A stretch of 64,000 nucleotides of DNA from NCBI GenBank assembly GCA_051306365.1, contig JBPPNC010000105.1, positions 45,935 to 109,934 on the forward strand, given 5' to 3'. This stretch comes from Svornostia sp051306365 (GTDB lineage: Bacteria > Actinomycetota > Thermoleophilia > Solirubrobacterales > Solirubrobacteraceae). Of the stretch, positions 15,999-24,764 are shown one piece after another. The notes beneath the pieces are model-generated. The model worked only from the letters and a program-made list of their open reading frames with translations, made no database searches and had not been told where the DNA came from. The position numbers and the translations under genes are program-made. Every line of letters begins with the position of its first letter. The stretch's first letter is position 1.

Positions 15999-17306
15999 GT
16001 GCGACGCTCCAGCCCGATGCGCCGCTCGCCCGTCGCCGTCCTCATCGCGCTCCAACTCCTGCTCATCGGCGCGGCCGGGCTCGTCACCGTCGCCCGCTTC
16101 CCGGTCTGGGCGCTCGTCGATGAGCTCGCGCACTTCGACTACGCGGTCACCATCGGGCAGGACGCGCGGTTACCGGTGCTCGATGAGGACCTCGTCTCCT
16201 CCGACGCGCTGGCGCTCGGCGGCCAGTCGGGGGAGGAGCCGGCGGGTCTCGGCCTGCGCGGTGAGTCCTACGAGGCGTTCCAGCCGCCGCTCTACTACGC
16301 GCTGCTGGCGCCCATGGCGGCCGCGGGCGGCGAGCGGATGGCGACGGTGCGGATCATGCGCGCCGTCGGGCTCGTGCTGCTCGGCGTCGGCGCGTGGCTG
16401 ACGTGGCTGCTCGCGGTGCGCGTCTTCGGCGATGACGACGACCCGCTCGCGGCGCGGGCCGCGTTCGCCCTGGCGCTGTGCGTCTTCTTCCTGCCCGCGT
16501 TCGTCATCCGCGGGGTGACGATCGCGAACACCGCGCTGGCGCTGCCGCTGGCCCTCGCGGTCGTGCTGCTGTGCTGGGACGCGCTGGAGCGGGAGGACGT
16601 CCGGCGCCTGCCGGCGGCCGCTGCCGTGCTGGGGCTCGCGCTGCTCACGCGCTTGGAGCTCGCCGTCCTCGCGCCGCTGCTCGCGGGCGTCGCGTGGCTG
16701 CTGTGGCGGCGGGGCGCGGTCGGGACGGCGCCGGCGGTGGGCGCGGTCGCGCTCCCGGTGGTCCTGCTCGCGCCGTGGCTGGGGTGGAACCTGCACCGCT
16801 ACGGCGCGCTGACCGCGAGCGACCTCGCCCGCGACATGCAGGAGCCTGCGCTGAACCCGACGGGCGCGACGTACGGCGTCGAGGCCCTCATCGACGGCGC
16901 GAAGCGCGTGTTCGGCGGCGCGCTGCCGGAGGAGTGGTGGTCGCGGTACCTCTCCAGCGGCTGGCGGGTCGCCCGGGACGTGCTCGCCGCGGTCGTCATC
17001 CTCGGCCCGGCGGTCCTCGCGGCGGTGCGCCCGCCCGAGCGGGTCACCCGCGCGCTGGCGTTCCTCGTCGCCCCGCTCGTCCTCACCGCGGCGGCGCTGG
17101 CGTTCGTCCTGCTCGCCGGCCAGTTCGACCTGCTCAAGCCGCGGTACCTGCACCCGGTGCTGCCCGCGTACGCGCTGTTCGTCGCGCTGGTGCTGCGCCG
17201 GTGGCTGTCGGCGCGGGGGATCGCGATGGTCGCCGCCGTCGCGACCGCCGCGATCACCGTGCTGTGGCTCGTGGTCGCCGGCGGGCCGACCTACACCGGC
17301 GCCTGA
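15999..17306 (+). CDS. Polytopic membrane glycosyltransferase-like protein
   Basis: A 435-residue integral membrane protein with about ten to twelve transmembrane helices. The first extracytoplasmic loop carries VDELAHFDYAVTIGQDARLP, resembling the acidic DE/DD loop of GT-C enzymes and DUF2142-type proteins that use polyprenyl-phosphate sugars; QPPLYYALLAP follows near residue 92. It probably transfers a lipid-linked sugar on the outer face. GTG 15999 has a GAGGA about 14 bases upstream; ATG 16017 is an equally possible start. It stands alone, convergent with the gene at 17291. Confidence 0.72.
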   Translation: MRRSSPMRRSPVAVLIALQLLLIGAAGLVTVARFPVWALVDELAHFDYAVTIGQDARLPVLDEDLVSSDALALGGQSGEEPAGLGLRGESYEAFQPPLYYALLAPMAAAGGERMATVRIMRAVGLVLLGVGAWLTWLLAVRVFGDDDDPLAARAAFALALCVFFLPAFVIRGVTIANTALALPLALAVVLLCWDALEREDVRRLPAAAAVLGLALLTRLELAVLAPLLAGVAWLLWRRGAVGTAPAVGAVALPVVLLAPWLGWNLHRYGALTASDLARDMQEPALNPTGATYGVEALIDGAKRVFGGALPEEWWSRYLSSGWRVARDVLAAVVILGPAVLAAVRPPERVTRALAFLVAPLVLTAAALAFVLLAGQFDLLKPRYLHPVLPAYALFVALVLRRWLSARGIAMVAAVATAAITVLWLVVAGGPTYTGA

Positions 17307-18190
17307 ACGGCGACTGCATGCGCGTCGACGGTGTCGATCGCGTCGAGCAGCCGGCGCCGCAGCGCGTTCGCCCGCCCGCCGAGCGCACGCTGCCGGTCGG
17401 CGTACTCGCGCTTGCCCTCGGGCGTCTCGATCCGGACGGGTTCGTAGCCCAGCGCGCGGAGGTCGTACGGCGAGGCCTGCATGTCGAGGGTGCGCAGCTC
17501 GGTCGCCAGCGCGAACGCGTCGGCCGCGAGTTCGCTGGGAACGGCGGGCGCGAGCTTGAACGCCCAGCGGTACACGTCCATCCCGGCGTGCACGCAGCCG
17601 GGCTGCTCGTCGTCGACCTGGGTCGCGCGGCTCAGCGGCCGCGCGTTGCGGGGCACGGCGTCGTCGGTGAAGAACCGGAACGCGTCGAAGTGCGTGCAGC
17701 GCAGGGTGTGCGTCTCGACGACTGCGTCGGTCCCGTCCGCGCCCAGGCGCAGCGGCCAGCTTGCGTGGCGCCGCTCGGCCGGCTGGCGGTAGACCATCGC
17801 CCACTCGTGCAGCCCGAAGCAGCCGGTGAGCATCGGTCGTTCGAGCGTGGCGGTGAGCAGTCGCCGGGTGAAGTGCAGGGCGGTGCCGCGCGCGGCGGCG
17901 AACGCGGGGGCGTCGAGCCACACGTCGCCGGTCGCGCGGTCGCACGCGTAGTGGGTCCACCTCGCGTGCGGGGTACCAGCGGCGGCCTCCAGCACGACGC
18001 CGGGTCCGGGGTGCCAGCGCCGCAGCCGCGCGGGCGTGTGCCCGTAGTACTCGAACAGGAAGTCCTGCACGGGATGGCTCTCGCCGGCCGCGCGCCGCTC
18101 GCGATGCCCGGACGTGAGCGCGTCGACCCGCGCGGCGTGCGCGGCCTCCCGCGCCCGCCACTCGCGCTCGCTGAGCCGGACGACCTCCAT
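17291..18190 (-). CDS. Putative 3-methyladenine DNA glycosylase (actinobacterial family)
   Basis: A 299-residue soluble protein starting at ATG 18190 (MEVVRLSEREWRAREAAHAA). The HPVQDFLFEYYGHTPARLRRW stretch near residue 48 (here quoted in two halves: HPVQDFLFEYY and GHTPARLRRWHPG) defines an actinobacterial family usually labelled 3-methyladenine DNA glycosylase; I know of no biochemical proof for that label. No helix-hairpin-helix or AAG motif is obvious. The gene overlaps the end of the convergent membrane protein by 16 bp and lies 17 bp after the decayed patatin gene, same strand. Treat the enzyme name as provisional. Confidence 0.65.
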   Translation of the reverse strand: MEVVRLSEREWRAREAAHAARVDALTSGHRERRAAGESHPVQDFLFEYYGHTPARLRRWHPGPGVVLEAAAGTPHARWTHYACDRATGDVWLDAPAFAAARGTALHFTRRLLTATLERPMLTGCFGLHEWAMVYRQPAERRHASWPLRLGADGTDAVVETHTLRCTHFDAFRFFTDDAVPRNARPLSRATQVDDEQPGCVHAGMDVYRWAFKLAPAVPSELAADAFALATELRTLDMQASPYDLRALGYEPVRIETPEGKREYADRQRALGGRANALRRRLLDAIDTVDAHAVAVQAPV

Positions 18191-18207
18191 GGCCTCCCGA
18201 CGGTACT

Positions 18208-18961
18208 TCAGTCGTCCGGTGTCATCCGGCGCAGCGCCTCGTCGGTGGACGCCTCGTCGGGATGCGCGCTGGCGAGCGCCTTGCGGGCATCCTCCCGCGC
18301 GCGGGAGATGAGCTCGTCGGCCCGGGTGAAGTCGGTGGGCAGCACGTCGAGCGGCCACGGCGGCGGCAGCACGATCAGCTCGGCCTGGTCGCGCAGCGCC
18401 TCGATCTCGAACCGCAGCAGCTGGTGCAGCAGCATCGCGGCGGCCTGCACGAACATCGCGATCGCGGCCTTCGGCGGGGCGCCCAGCTCCAGGCTCACCC
18501 CGGTGGGCAGCACGTAGATCCGGTCGCACCCGCGGGCGATGGCGTGCGTGATCGGTGTGTTGTTCGCCACGCCGCCGTCGACGGCCGGCCGCCCGTTGAT
18601 CGAGACGGGCGGGAAGACCCCGGGGATCGCCGAACTGGCGAGCGTCGCGTCGACGACCGGCCCGGTCTCCAGCAGGTGCTCCTCCCCGGACAGCAGATCG
18701 CACACGACGACCCCGGTCGCGATCGGCATCTCCTCAAGCCGCCCGTGCGCGAGCTTCTCGGAGATGAGCCCGCCAGCCCGTCGTCGGGGAAGAAGTGGTT
18801 GCGCGGGTGCCGGGGGAAGACCTGCTCGCGCCGCAGGCCCCGCCAGATCGCCCGCCGACGAGGTAGTCGGGCGCGATCCCCCGCTCATACAGGGCCTCGA
18901 CCATCCCGGCCTCGATGGCGCCGAGCGAGGCGCCGCCGGCGAGCACGAACGCGGTGGGCAT
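18208..18961 (-). pseudogene. Patatin-like phospholipase, frameshifted and missing catalytic Ser
   Basis: The N-terminal frame (from ATG 18961) reads TAFVLAGGASLGAIEAGMVE and DYLVGG, a patatin oxyanion start. The expected GxSxG nucleophile segment and about 25-40 codons are missing; a third frame then gives IWRGLRREQVFPRHPRNHFF, and the remaining two thirds continue in another frame (GLISEKLAHGRLEE, SSAIPGVFPP, AVDGGVANNTPI with the catalytic-type Asp). One deletion and two frame changes therefore separate the parts. The long C-terminal frame may still be translated but cannot be a lipase. Confidence 0.75.
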
Positions 18962-19186
18962 TGGTGCGAGCGTAGATCGGGGGGCGGTTGGATGGGCCGG
19001 GTGGGTCGCGTCCTCGTGTGCCGAGCGAGGCTCAGCTCCATGCCCGCCGTAGATCGCTGTGCACGAAGAGCGGGAACTCTGCTCAGCCCGTCCTACCTGA
19101 CGGTGTCCGAGTTGTGGTGTGGCGCGCCACGCGTTGGTCGCGCGAGATATGCCTGGGCCGACAGGCGTGGCCCCGCGACGTCCCTC

Positions 19187-19819
19187 CTACCGCAACGTCG
19201 CCAGACAGAGCCGTTCGGATTCCCGCAGCGCCTCATCCCGGCTGATCCCACCCGGATGCAGGTGGTCGGCGATGAGTTCGTGCATCGCCCCGAGCATCGC
19301 GATCGTGATCGCGTGAAAGTCCCGCTCGGGGATCTCCCCGCGCCCTGCGCGCATCGACAGCCGTGACGACAGCGCCGACGCGATTCGTCGCATGACGGCC
19401 CGCCGGTGGGCCTCCGTCGCCGGGCTCACGCCGACGGCCTCGATGAACAGCACGCGCGCCAGTCGCGGGTCGTCGACGACGACCTCGTAGAACGCTTCGA
19501 GCTGTGGGCGGATCGACACGGTCAGCGGGTCGCCGTCGTGGCGCCTGATCGCGATCGCCGAGGCGTCGTAGCCGCGCTTGACGACCTCGTCGTAGACGGC
19601 GAGCAGGAGCGCTTCGCGGTTCTCGAAGTGCTCGTAGAAGTAGCGAGAGGTGAGCCCTGCGCGCTCCAGTACGTCGCTGACCGTAGTCTGCGCGTATCCG
19701 CGGGTCCCGAGGAGTCCCAGGCCGGCTTGGAGCAGTCGTTCTCTCCGCTCGCGCCGCCGGTCCTCTGCCGAGACACCGCCGTACCTCCTCCCGGAAGTGG
19801 TGGCGTCCATGAGGTGCAT
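19187..19819 (-). CDS. TetR-family transcriptional regulator
   Basis: A 210-residue regulator. The N-terminal helix-turn-helix runs about residues 22-68 (RERLLQAGLGLLGTRGYAQT, then RAGLTSRYFYEHFENREALL), typical of TetR proteins. The C-terminal ligand domain is helical (LEAFYEVVVDDPRLARVLF) and resembles regulators of lipid-metabolism and efflux genes. A second start, ATG 19810, is equally plausible. Neighbours on both sides are dead genes, so the target is unknown; no clear palindrome was found directly upstream. Confidence 0.87.
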   Translation of the reverse strand: MHLMDATTSGRRYGGVSAEDRRRERRERLLQAGLGLLGTRGYAQTTVSDVLERAGLTSRYFYEHFENREALLLAVYDEVVKRGYDASAIAIRRHDGDPLTVSIRPQLEAFYEVVVDDPRLARVLFIEAVGVSPATEAHRRAVMRRIASALSSRLSMRAGRGEIPERDFHAITIAMLGAMHELIADHLHPGGISRDEALRESERLCLATLR

Positions 19820-19927
19820 TGTGACTGGTCGTTCGGTTAGGAGTCTTCTCGACGATTGACCGCAAGCGCAAGCCGCCGTACAGGTCCTCCCACCGACGAT
19901 GCTGCTGAACTGGGCCGGATCTGAGCG

Positions 19928-20110
19928 ATGGACTGCTCAGTGCTCACCTGGCGCGCTGACCGCGCGCCCGTGTGGCGTCCTGGCCTGCGCAATGCGGGCG
20001 TCGTGATCGCGCTCGATGACGTGGGAGTCGACGCGTGCTCGCTCGCGCTCACGCCGTTCCCTTCTCCCGAGGTGTTCAAGCGAGACCGAAGCGCACCTCG
20101 AGCGGGCGCG
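19928..20110 (+). pseudogene. EAL-domain phosphodiesterase fragment
   Basis: In the plus frame, GVVIALDDVGVDACSLALTP followed by SPEVFKRD matches the EAL segment that normally reads IALDDVGad..SLAllP...P.v.KLD in actinobacterial c-di-GMP phosphodiesterases. Here the LD of KLD is altered and neither the EALxR motif nor the C-terminal half is present. The stretch from 19861 to 20274 holds nothing else coding; its last part carries the iron-box-like motifs. Confidence 0.5.
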
Positions 20111-20188
20111 CGCCGCGCCGTTGGAGCCCGACGACGTGCTCGAGTGGACGATGTGCGGGGCGGCGCGAACGAGGTCGACGGCGCAGAG

Positions 20189-20202
20189 TTAGGGTCGCCT
20201 TA
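20189..20202. promoter_or_regulatory. Iron-box-like operator 1 upstream of imelysin gene
   Basis: TTAGGGTCGCCTTA: half sites TTAGG and CCTTA with a four-base spacer, fitting TWAGG-N4-CCTWA. It lies 73 bp upstream of the start at 20275 and 56 bp upstream of a second site of the same form. DtxR/IdeR-type regulators recognise TWAGG half sites. Confidence 0.5.
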
Positions 20203-20244
20203 CACGGCCTGCGTCAAGTCCCTACCATCTCCACCGCCGGTTGG

Positions 20245-20258
20245 TTAGGTAGCCCTAA
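20245..20258. promoter_or_regulatory. Iron-box-like operator 2 upstream of imelysin gene
   Basis: TTAGGTAGCCCTAA: perfect inverted TTAGG/CCTAA half sites with a four-base spacer. It ends 16 bp before the TTG start of the imelysin-like gene. A GGAG Shine-Dalgarno sequence follows at about 20264-20267. Together with the site at 20189 it suggests iron control of the uptake operon. Confidence 0.58.
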
Positions 20259-20274
20259 GACGTAGGAGTCCACG

Positions 20275-21363
20275 TTGCGCGCGATCCCCATGTTCACCGC
20301 GGTTGCCCTCGCCGCCGCGATCCTTCCCGGCTGCGGCGGCGACGATTCCTCGTCCGCCGAGAAGCCCGCAACGACGACCGCGGAGACCGCGCAGCTCGCG
20401 TCGATCAAGGACTACCTCCTCGACCACACCGCCGAGCTCACCGTGCAGACGGGCACGCTGAACGAGCAGGCCCAGCAGTACTACGCCCTCGCGAAGGCCG
20501 CGAACTTCGATCACGAGAAGATGCTCAGCGAGAACCCCGAGGAGGTCGCCGAGCTCGTCACCGCGATGCAGGCGACCTGGCGCAAGGCCAACCCGGCGTA
20601 CGAGGAGGCCGAGGGCGTCGTCGCGGGCGTGCCGTCGCTGGCCGAGTACGACGTCATCCTCGACGCCGGCTCGTCGGGCGAGGACCCCGAGAGTGCCGTG
20701 CCGTTCGACCTCACGTACCCCGACGGCACCGTGCTGCGGAAGCCGGGCAACTACTTCTTCCTGACCGAGACGTCGCTGTGGGGCACCGAGGAGAAGTTCG
20801 CCGCCAAGGGCGTGAAGGCCGACCTGGACGGTGACGGCAAGGTCGAGTACGGCGAGGCGCTGCCCGATGCCAACCACATCGCCGCCGCCGCCAAGGGCTT
20901 CGATGAGCAGGCGACGAAGCTCGACGCGTCGTCGAAGGCGTGGGAGCCGACCGAGGAGGACGTCTTCAACGCCGTCGTTGTCATGACGCCGACGATGACC
21001 GAGTACTTCGAGGCGTGGAAGAACTCACGCTTCGTCGCGGGTGACGAAGCGGAGGAGGCAAGCTTCGTCGGCACGTCGCGCCTACAGGACATCGCGGGCA
21101 TCCTGTCCGGCCTCACGGTGGTCTACGACGGGATCGAGCCGCGCGTCGCTGAGGAGGATCCCGCCCAGGCCAAGCAGGTCGGCGACAACCTCGACGCGCT
21201 GCTGGCCTACGTGGAGGACCTCCGCGACCAGGAGGCCGACGGCACGCAGTTCACCGCCGAGCAGGCCGACACATACGGGACGGAGGCGCAGAAGCGCGCC
21301 GAGGCGATCGCCGGGCAGGTCTCGCAGTCCGCCGCCGCGCTGGGGATCGAGGTCGAAGCCTGA
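20275..21363 (+). CDS. EfeO/imelysin-like iron-uptake lipoprotein with EF-hand-like loop
   Basis: A 362-residue lipoprotein starting at TTG; the lipobox Cys is residue 20 (AAILPGC). An HTAE sequence at 51-54 sits in the helical region where EfeO/imelysin proteins carry an HxxE metal site, and the C-terminal helices resemble the imelysin fold. Residues 183-194 (DLDGDGKVEYGE) match a canonical EF-hand calcium loop, an unusual insertion. It overlaps the FTR1 permease by one base (TGATG). Its likely role is to bind iron outside the membrane and hand it to the permease. Identification as imelysin is from overall pattern, so the name is moderately sure; location and operon are clear. Confidence 0.72.
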   Translation: MRAIPMFTAVALAAAILPGCGGDDSSSAEKPATTTAETAQLASIKDYLLDHTAELTVQTGTLNEQAQQYYALAKAANFDHEKMLSENPEEVAELVTAMQATWRKANPAYEEAEGVVAGVPSLAEYDVILDAGSSGEDPESAVPFDLTYPDGTVLRKPGNYFFLTETSLWGTEEKFAAKGVKADLDGDGKVEYGEALPDANHIAAAAKGFDEQATKLDASSKAWEPTEEDVFNAVVVMTPTMTEYFEAWKNSRFVAGDEAEEASFVGTSRLQDIAGILSGLTVVYDGIEPRVAEEDPAQAKQVGDNLDALLAYVEDLRDQEADGTQFTAEQADTYGTEAQKRAEAIAGQVSQSAAALGIEVEA

Positions 21364-23750
21364 TGCGCCCGGTCCTGATCGCGCTCGTCGCGCTGCTGGT
21401 CACCGCTGCGCCGGCTGCGGCCGAGCAGCCGTGGCGGGCGGCCGAGCAGGCGCGGAAGGACCTGTTCGCGGCGCAGACGTCGCTGGACACCGGTGACCCG
21501 GCGGGCGCGCGCGCCGACGTGGCGCGCGCTGCGCGGCGACTGCGCGCGGGCCTCGGCGATGCCGGGGACGCCGCGTCGCGGCGCGTTCTGCGCGCCGCGC
21601 TGGCCGACGCGCGGGCCGCGGTCCATGCCAACGACCCGCTGGCGCTGGCCGCCGCCCGCGGCGAGGTTCAGGCTGCGGGCTTCGGGATCGCCGCCGACGA
21701 AACGCTGGCCGCCACCGGGGCGGGGGACGCGGCCGCGGCCCGCCGCTGGCTGCTGCTGCGCGACTACCGCACCGCGACGCGCTTCACGCGCCCCGGCGTC
21801 GACGCGACGCTGGCGATCCGCGCGCTGGCCGAGCGCCGCACGAACCCGCGCCGCGCGCAGCTCATCGTCATCAAGGACCTGCTCGACGCCTACCAGGCCA
21901 AGCAGCGCGAGCTGCTGACCGACGCCGAGAGCGCCCGCCGCCGCGGGTTCGCCGCGGCGCAGGCCGAGGCCGCCGGCCAGGCGGCGGGGTCGTTTGGCAT
22001 CCTCGCCGACCGGTACGAGGAGGAGCGCGGCACGGAGAACACCACCGCTGCCCGGGCCCGCTTCGCCGCGCTGCGCGACGCCGCCGTCGAGGGCGACGCC
22101 GCCGCGTTCGCCGCCGCCCGCACCGGCATCGCCCGCGCGATGGACGGCTTCACCGCCGCGCCCTTCACGGCGCGGGAGCAGGCGCGCCGCGCCAACCAGC
22201 TCGTGCGCTTCGTGTCCCTCATCCCGATCGAGTACCGCGACGGCACCGAGGACGGCCGCGTGACCGTCGAGTTCGAGTTGCAGGAGGCCCGCGCGTTCCT
22301 CGACGGCGCGAACGCTGCGTATGCCGACCTCGCCGACGCCATGCGCCGCCACGACCCGCAGGCCGCGGCCGCCGCAAGGGCCGGCATCGCCGCGCTCGGC
22401 CGGGCGGTCGCCGACGCGGCCGAGGGCAGGAAGGTCATCGACGAGGACGACGTCAAGACGCGCTCCGAGGACACGCTCGAGGATCTCGACACCGCGTTCC
22501 CGAAGGCGTGGAAGGAGACGAGCGACGAGTCGGACTTCGACCTCATCGACCTGACCCTCGACCGGCTGGAGAGCGCCGTCGCCGCCGGCCAGTACCAGCA
22601 GGCCGAGCAGGCGCGGCTGGAGATGTACGCGTTCTTCGAGTTCGGTCCCGAGCTGCGGCTGCGGCCGTTCGACCCGGCGCTCGCCGCCGACGTCGAGGGG
22701 CTCGTCTGGTTCGGCGCGCGGGACACCGACGGGCTCGCCGCGCTCATCGCGCAGCGGGCCCCGATCCGTCAGGTGAAGGAGACCCGCGAGGCGCTCGACG
22801 AGGCGCTGAGCGAGTCGAAGGCCACGCTCGGCGACGGCGCGTCCGAGGCGACGATCATCACGAACGCCGCGATCATCGTCTTCCGCGAGGGGCTCGAGGC
22901 GGTGCTCATCCTCGCCGCGATCACCGCGTCGCTCATCGGCGTCAACCGCCGCAAGCGCCGGCCGATCTTCATCGGCGCGATCTTCGGCCTGATCGCCAGC
23001 GCGATCACGTGGGTCCTCGCGCAGTTCGTCCTGGAGTCGCTGTCGCAGTACGGCGAGAAGCTGGAGGCCATCGTCGGCGTGATCGCAATCGGCGTGCTGC
23101 TGCTCGTCATGAACTGGTTCTTCCACCGCGTGTACTGGAGCCAGTGGATCGGCGGGTTCCATCAGAGGCGCAAGGAGCTGCTGGCCGAGGAGAAGGCGGG
23201 CGAGCGAATCGGGTTCTGGTCGGCCTCCGTGCTGGGGTTCGGGATGCTCGGGCTGACGAGTGTCTACCGCGAGGGCTTCGAGACCGTGCTGTTCCTGCAG
23301 TCGCTGCAGCTGAGCGCCGGGACGGGCGTGGTGCTCGCGGGCGTGGCGCTCGGCCTCACCGCGGTCTTGGCGGTCGCCGTCGTGACGTTCACGCTGGAGC
23401 ACAAGCTGCCCTACAAGAAGATGCTCGTCGTCACGGGCGTGCTGCTCGGCGTCGTGCTCGTGATGCTCGTCGGGCAGACCGTGCGCACCATGCAGGGGAC
23501 GGGCTGGCTGCCGATCACGCCGATCGACCTCGACATCCCGTTCTGGGCCGGCACGTGGTTCGGGATCTTCCCGACGTGGGAGACGATCGGCGCGCAGACC
23601 GCGGCGTTCGCGTTCGTGGTGGGGTCGTACTACGGCGCGGAGTACGTGCGGATCAAGAAGCCGCAGAAGGCAGCGGCGAAGCGCCGCGCGGCGGCGGAGG
23701 CCGCGCAGCCGGTCCCGGCCGCCGAGCCCGAACCGGAGCGCGTCGCCTAG
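21363..23750 (+). CDS. FTR1-family iron permease with long extracytoplasmic N-domain
   Basis: A 795-residue protein. Residues 1-20 are a Sec signal peptide (LVTAAPAAAEQ). Residues 21 to about 490 form a large, mainly helical extracytoplasmic domain. The C-terminal 300 residues hold seven or so membrane helices with the two iron-path motifs of FTR1 proteins: FREGLEAVL (Arg508-Glu512) and YREGFETVL (Arg636-Glu640). FTR1/EfeU permeases import iron, in many systems after ferrous oxidation. The usual partner EfeB (DyP peroxidase) is absent here. The N-domain is far longer than in E. coli EfeU, as in some Gram-positive and proteobacterial FTR1 proteins. Start overlaps the lipoprotein stop. Confidence 0.9.
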   Translation: MRPVLIALVALLVTAAPAAAEQPWRAAEQARKDLFAAQTSLDTGDPAGARADVARAARRLRAGLGDAGDAASRRVLRAALADARAAVHANDPLALAAARGEVQAAGFGIAADETLAATGAGDAAAARRWLLLRDYRTATRFTRPGVDATLAIRALAERRTNPRRAQLIVIKDLLDAYQAKQRELLTDAESARRRGFAAAQAEAAGQAAGSFGILADRYEEERGTENTTAARARFAALRDAAVEGDAAAFAAARTGIARAMDGFTAAPFTAREQARRANQLVRFVSLIPIEYRDGTEDGRVTVEFELQEARAFLDGANAAYADLADAMRRHDPQAAAAARAGIAALGRAVADAAEGRKVIDEDDVKTRSEDTLEDLDTAFPKAWKETSDESDFDLIDLTLDRLESAVAAGQYQQAEQARLEMYAFFEFGPELRLRPFDPALAADVEGLVWFGARDTDGLAALIAQRAPIRQVKETREALDEALSESKATLGDGASEATIITNAAIIVFREGLEAVLILAAITASLIGVNRRKRRPIFIGAIFGLIASAITWVLAQFVLESLSQYGEKLEAIVGVIAIGVLLLVMNWFFHRVYWSQWIGGFHQRRKELLAEEKAGERIGFWSASVLGFGMLGLTSVYREGFETVLFLQSLQLSAGTGVVLAGVALGLTAVLAVAVVTFTLEHKLPYKKMLVVTGVLLGVVLVMLVGQTVRTMQGTGWLPITPIDLDIPFWAGTWFGIFPTWETIGAQTAAFAFVVGSYYGAEYVRIKKPQKAAAKRRAAAEAAQPVPAAEPEPERVA

Positions 23751-23795
23751 CCCTAGGGGTGTGCGCATTGCGGTTCGGGAGGCGAACCAGAATGC

Positions 23796-24731
23796 TCACA
23801 CCCCCGCCTCGCGCTTGAGTCGCCGCTCCCGCCAGAGGCTCGTCACGACGCCGCCGCCGAGGATGAACACGATGCCCGGTAGCGAGTACTCCGGCCCGAT
23901 CTTCCCGACGAACTCCGCGAGCACCATCTTCGCGCCGATGAACACGAGCAGGAGCGCCAGCGCCATCTTCAGGTAGTAGAGCCTCTCCACGAGCTCGGCC
24001 ACGAGGAAGAACAGCGGCCGCAGGCCCAGCAGCGCGAACGCGTTCGCCGCGAAGACGATGAACGGGTCGGGCGTGATTGCGAGGATCGCGGGCACCGAGT
24101 CGACCGCGAAGATGATGTCGACGATCGCGATGCCGATCAGCGCCGCGCCGCCCGCAGTGAACATCCGCCTGCCGTCGATCTTCAGCCACAGCTTGCCCTC
24201 GGCCTCGGGTGCGGTGGTGATCGGCAGGCGTCTCTGCAGCTTCTCCACGAGCTCGGTCTCGCCGTCGTGGTCGTGGCGGTGGCGGAGCATCCGGATGCCG
24301 GTCCAGATCAGGAAGGCCGCGAAGATCAGGCTCACCCAGCTGAACGCGCTGAGCAGCGCCGCGCCGGCGACGATGAAGATGCCGCGCAGGACGAGTGCGA
24401 GCACGATGCCGTACGTCAGGAGGCGGTACTGCTCCCTGGCCGCGATCCCGAATGCACTGAAGACGAGCAGGAAGACGAAGACGTTGTCGAGCGACAGCGA
24501 CTTCTCGACGAGATAGCCGGCGAGGTACGCGCTCGCGTCGCCCGAGTCGCCGAACAGGAACAGGACGACGCCGAAGCTCAGGGCGATCAGCACCCAGAAG
24601 ACGCTCGCGAACGAGGCTTGCCGGAGGGACATCGCGCCGTCGCGGCCGCGCATCACGAGCAGATCGAGCGTGAGCAGCACGGCGATCGTGCCGAAGAGGC
24701 CGATCCAGGGCAGAACGTCAGCTGAGAACAT
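23796..24731 (-). CDS. TerC-family membrane protein (Mn2+ exporter type)
   Basis: A 311-residue polytopic protein of the TerC/Alx family, starting at ATG 24731 (MFSADVLPWIGLFGTIA). Conserved membrane acidic motifs are present: SLSLDNVFVFLL near residue 80 and DIIFAVDSVPA near residue 200, with FAANAFALLGLRPLFFL after. A His-rich loop HRHDHDGE joins the halves. Family members export manganese or protect exported metalloproteins. Its leader contains a yybP-ykoY riboswitch, which supports manganese control. It is convergent with the iron permease (46 bp between stops), giving a compact Fe/Mn block. Confidence 0.92.
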   Translation of the reverse strand: MFSADVLPWIGLFGTIAVLLTLDLLVMRGRDGAMSLRQASFASVFWVLIALSFGVVLFLFGDSGDASAYLAGYLVEKSLSLDNVFVFLLVFSAFGIAAREQYRLLTYGIVLALVLRGIFIVAGAALLSAFSWVSLIFAAFLIWTGIRMLRHRHDHDGETELVEKLQRRLPITTAPEAEGKLWLKIDGRRMFTAGGAALIGIAIVDIIFAVDSVPAILAITPDPFIVFAANAFALLGLRPLFFLVAELVERLYYLKMALALLLVFIGAKMVLAEFVGKIGPEYSLPGIVFILGGGVVTSLWRERRLKREAGV

Positions 24732-24764
24732 CGAAAACCTCGCGGGTCGAGTCAGGTCGGTCCG

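Noticed and set aside
16170..18161. Minus-strand 663-codon frame opposite the membrane glycosyltransferase
   Set aside because: Arg-rich mirror translation without hydrophobic or conserved pattern.
18962..19186. Coding potential between the patatin remnant and TetR gene
   Set aside because: Short frames on both strands have no recognisable motif and ordinary noise composition.
21207..23768. Minus-strand 853-codon frame opposite the FTR1 gene
   Set aside because: Antisense shadow of a gene with intact motifs and coupled start.
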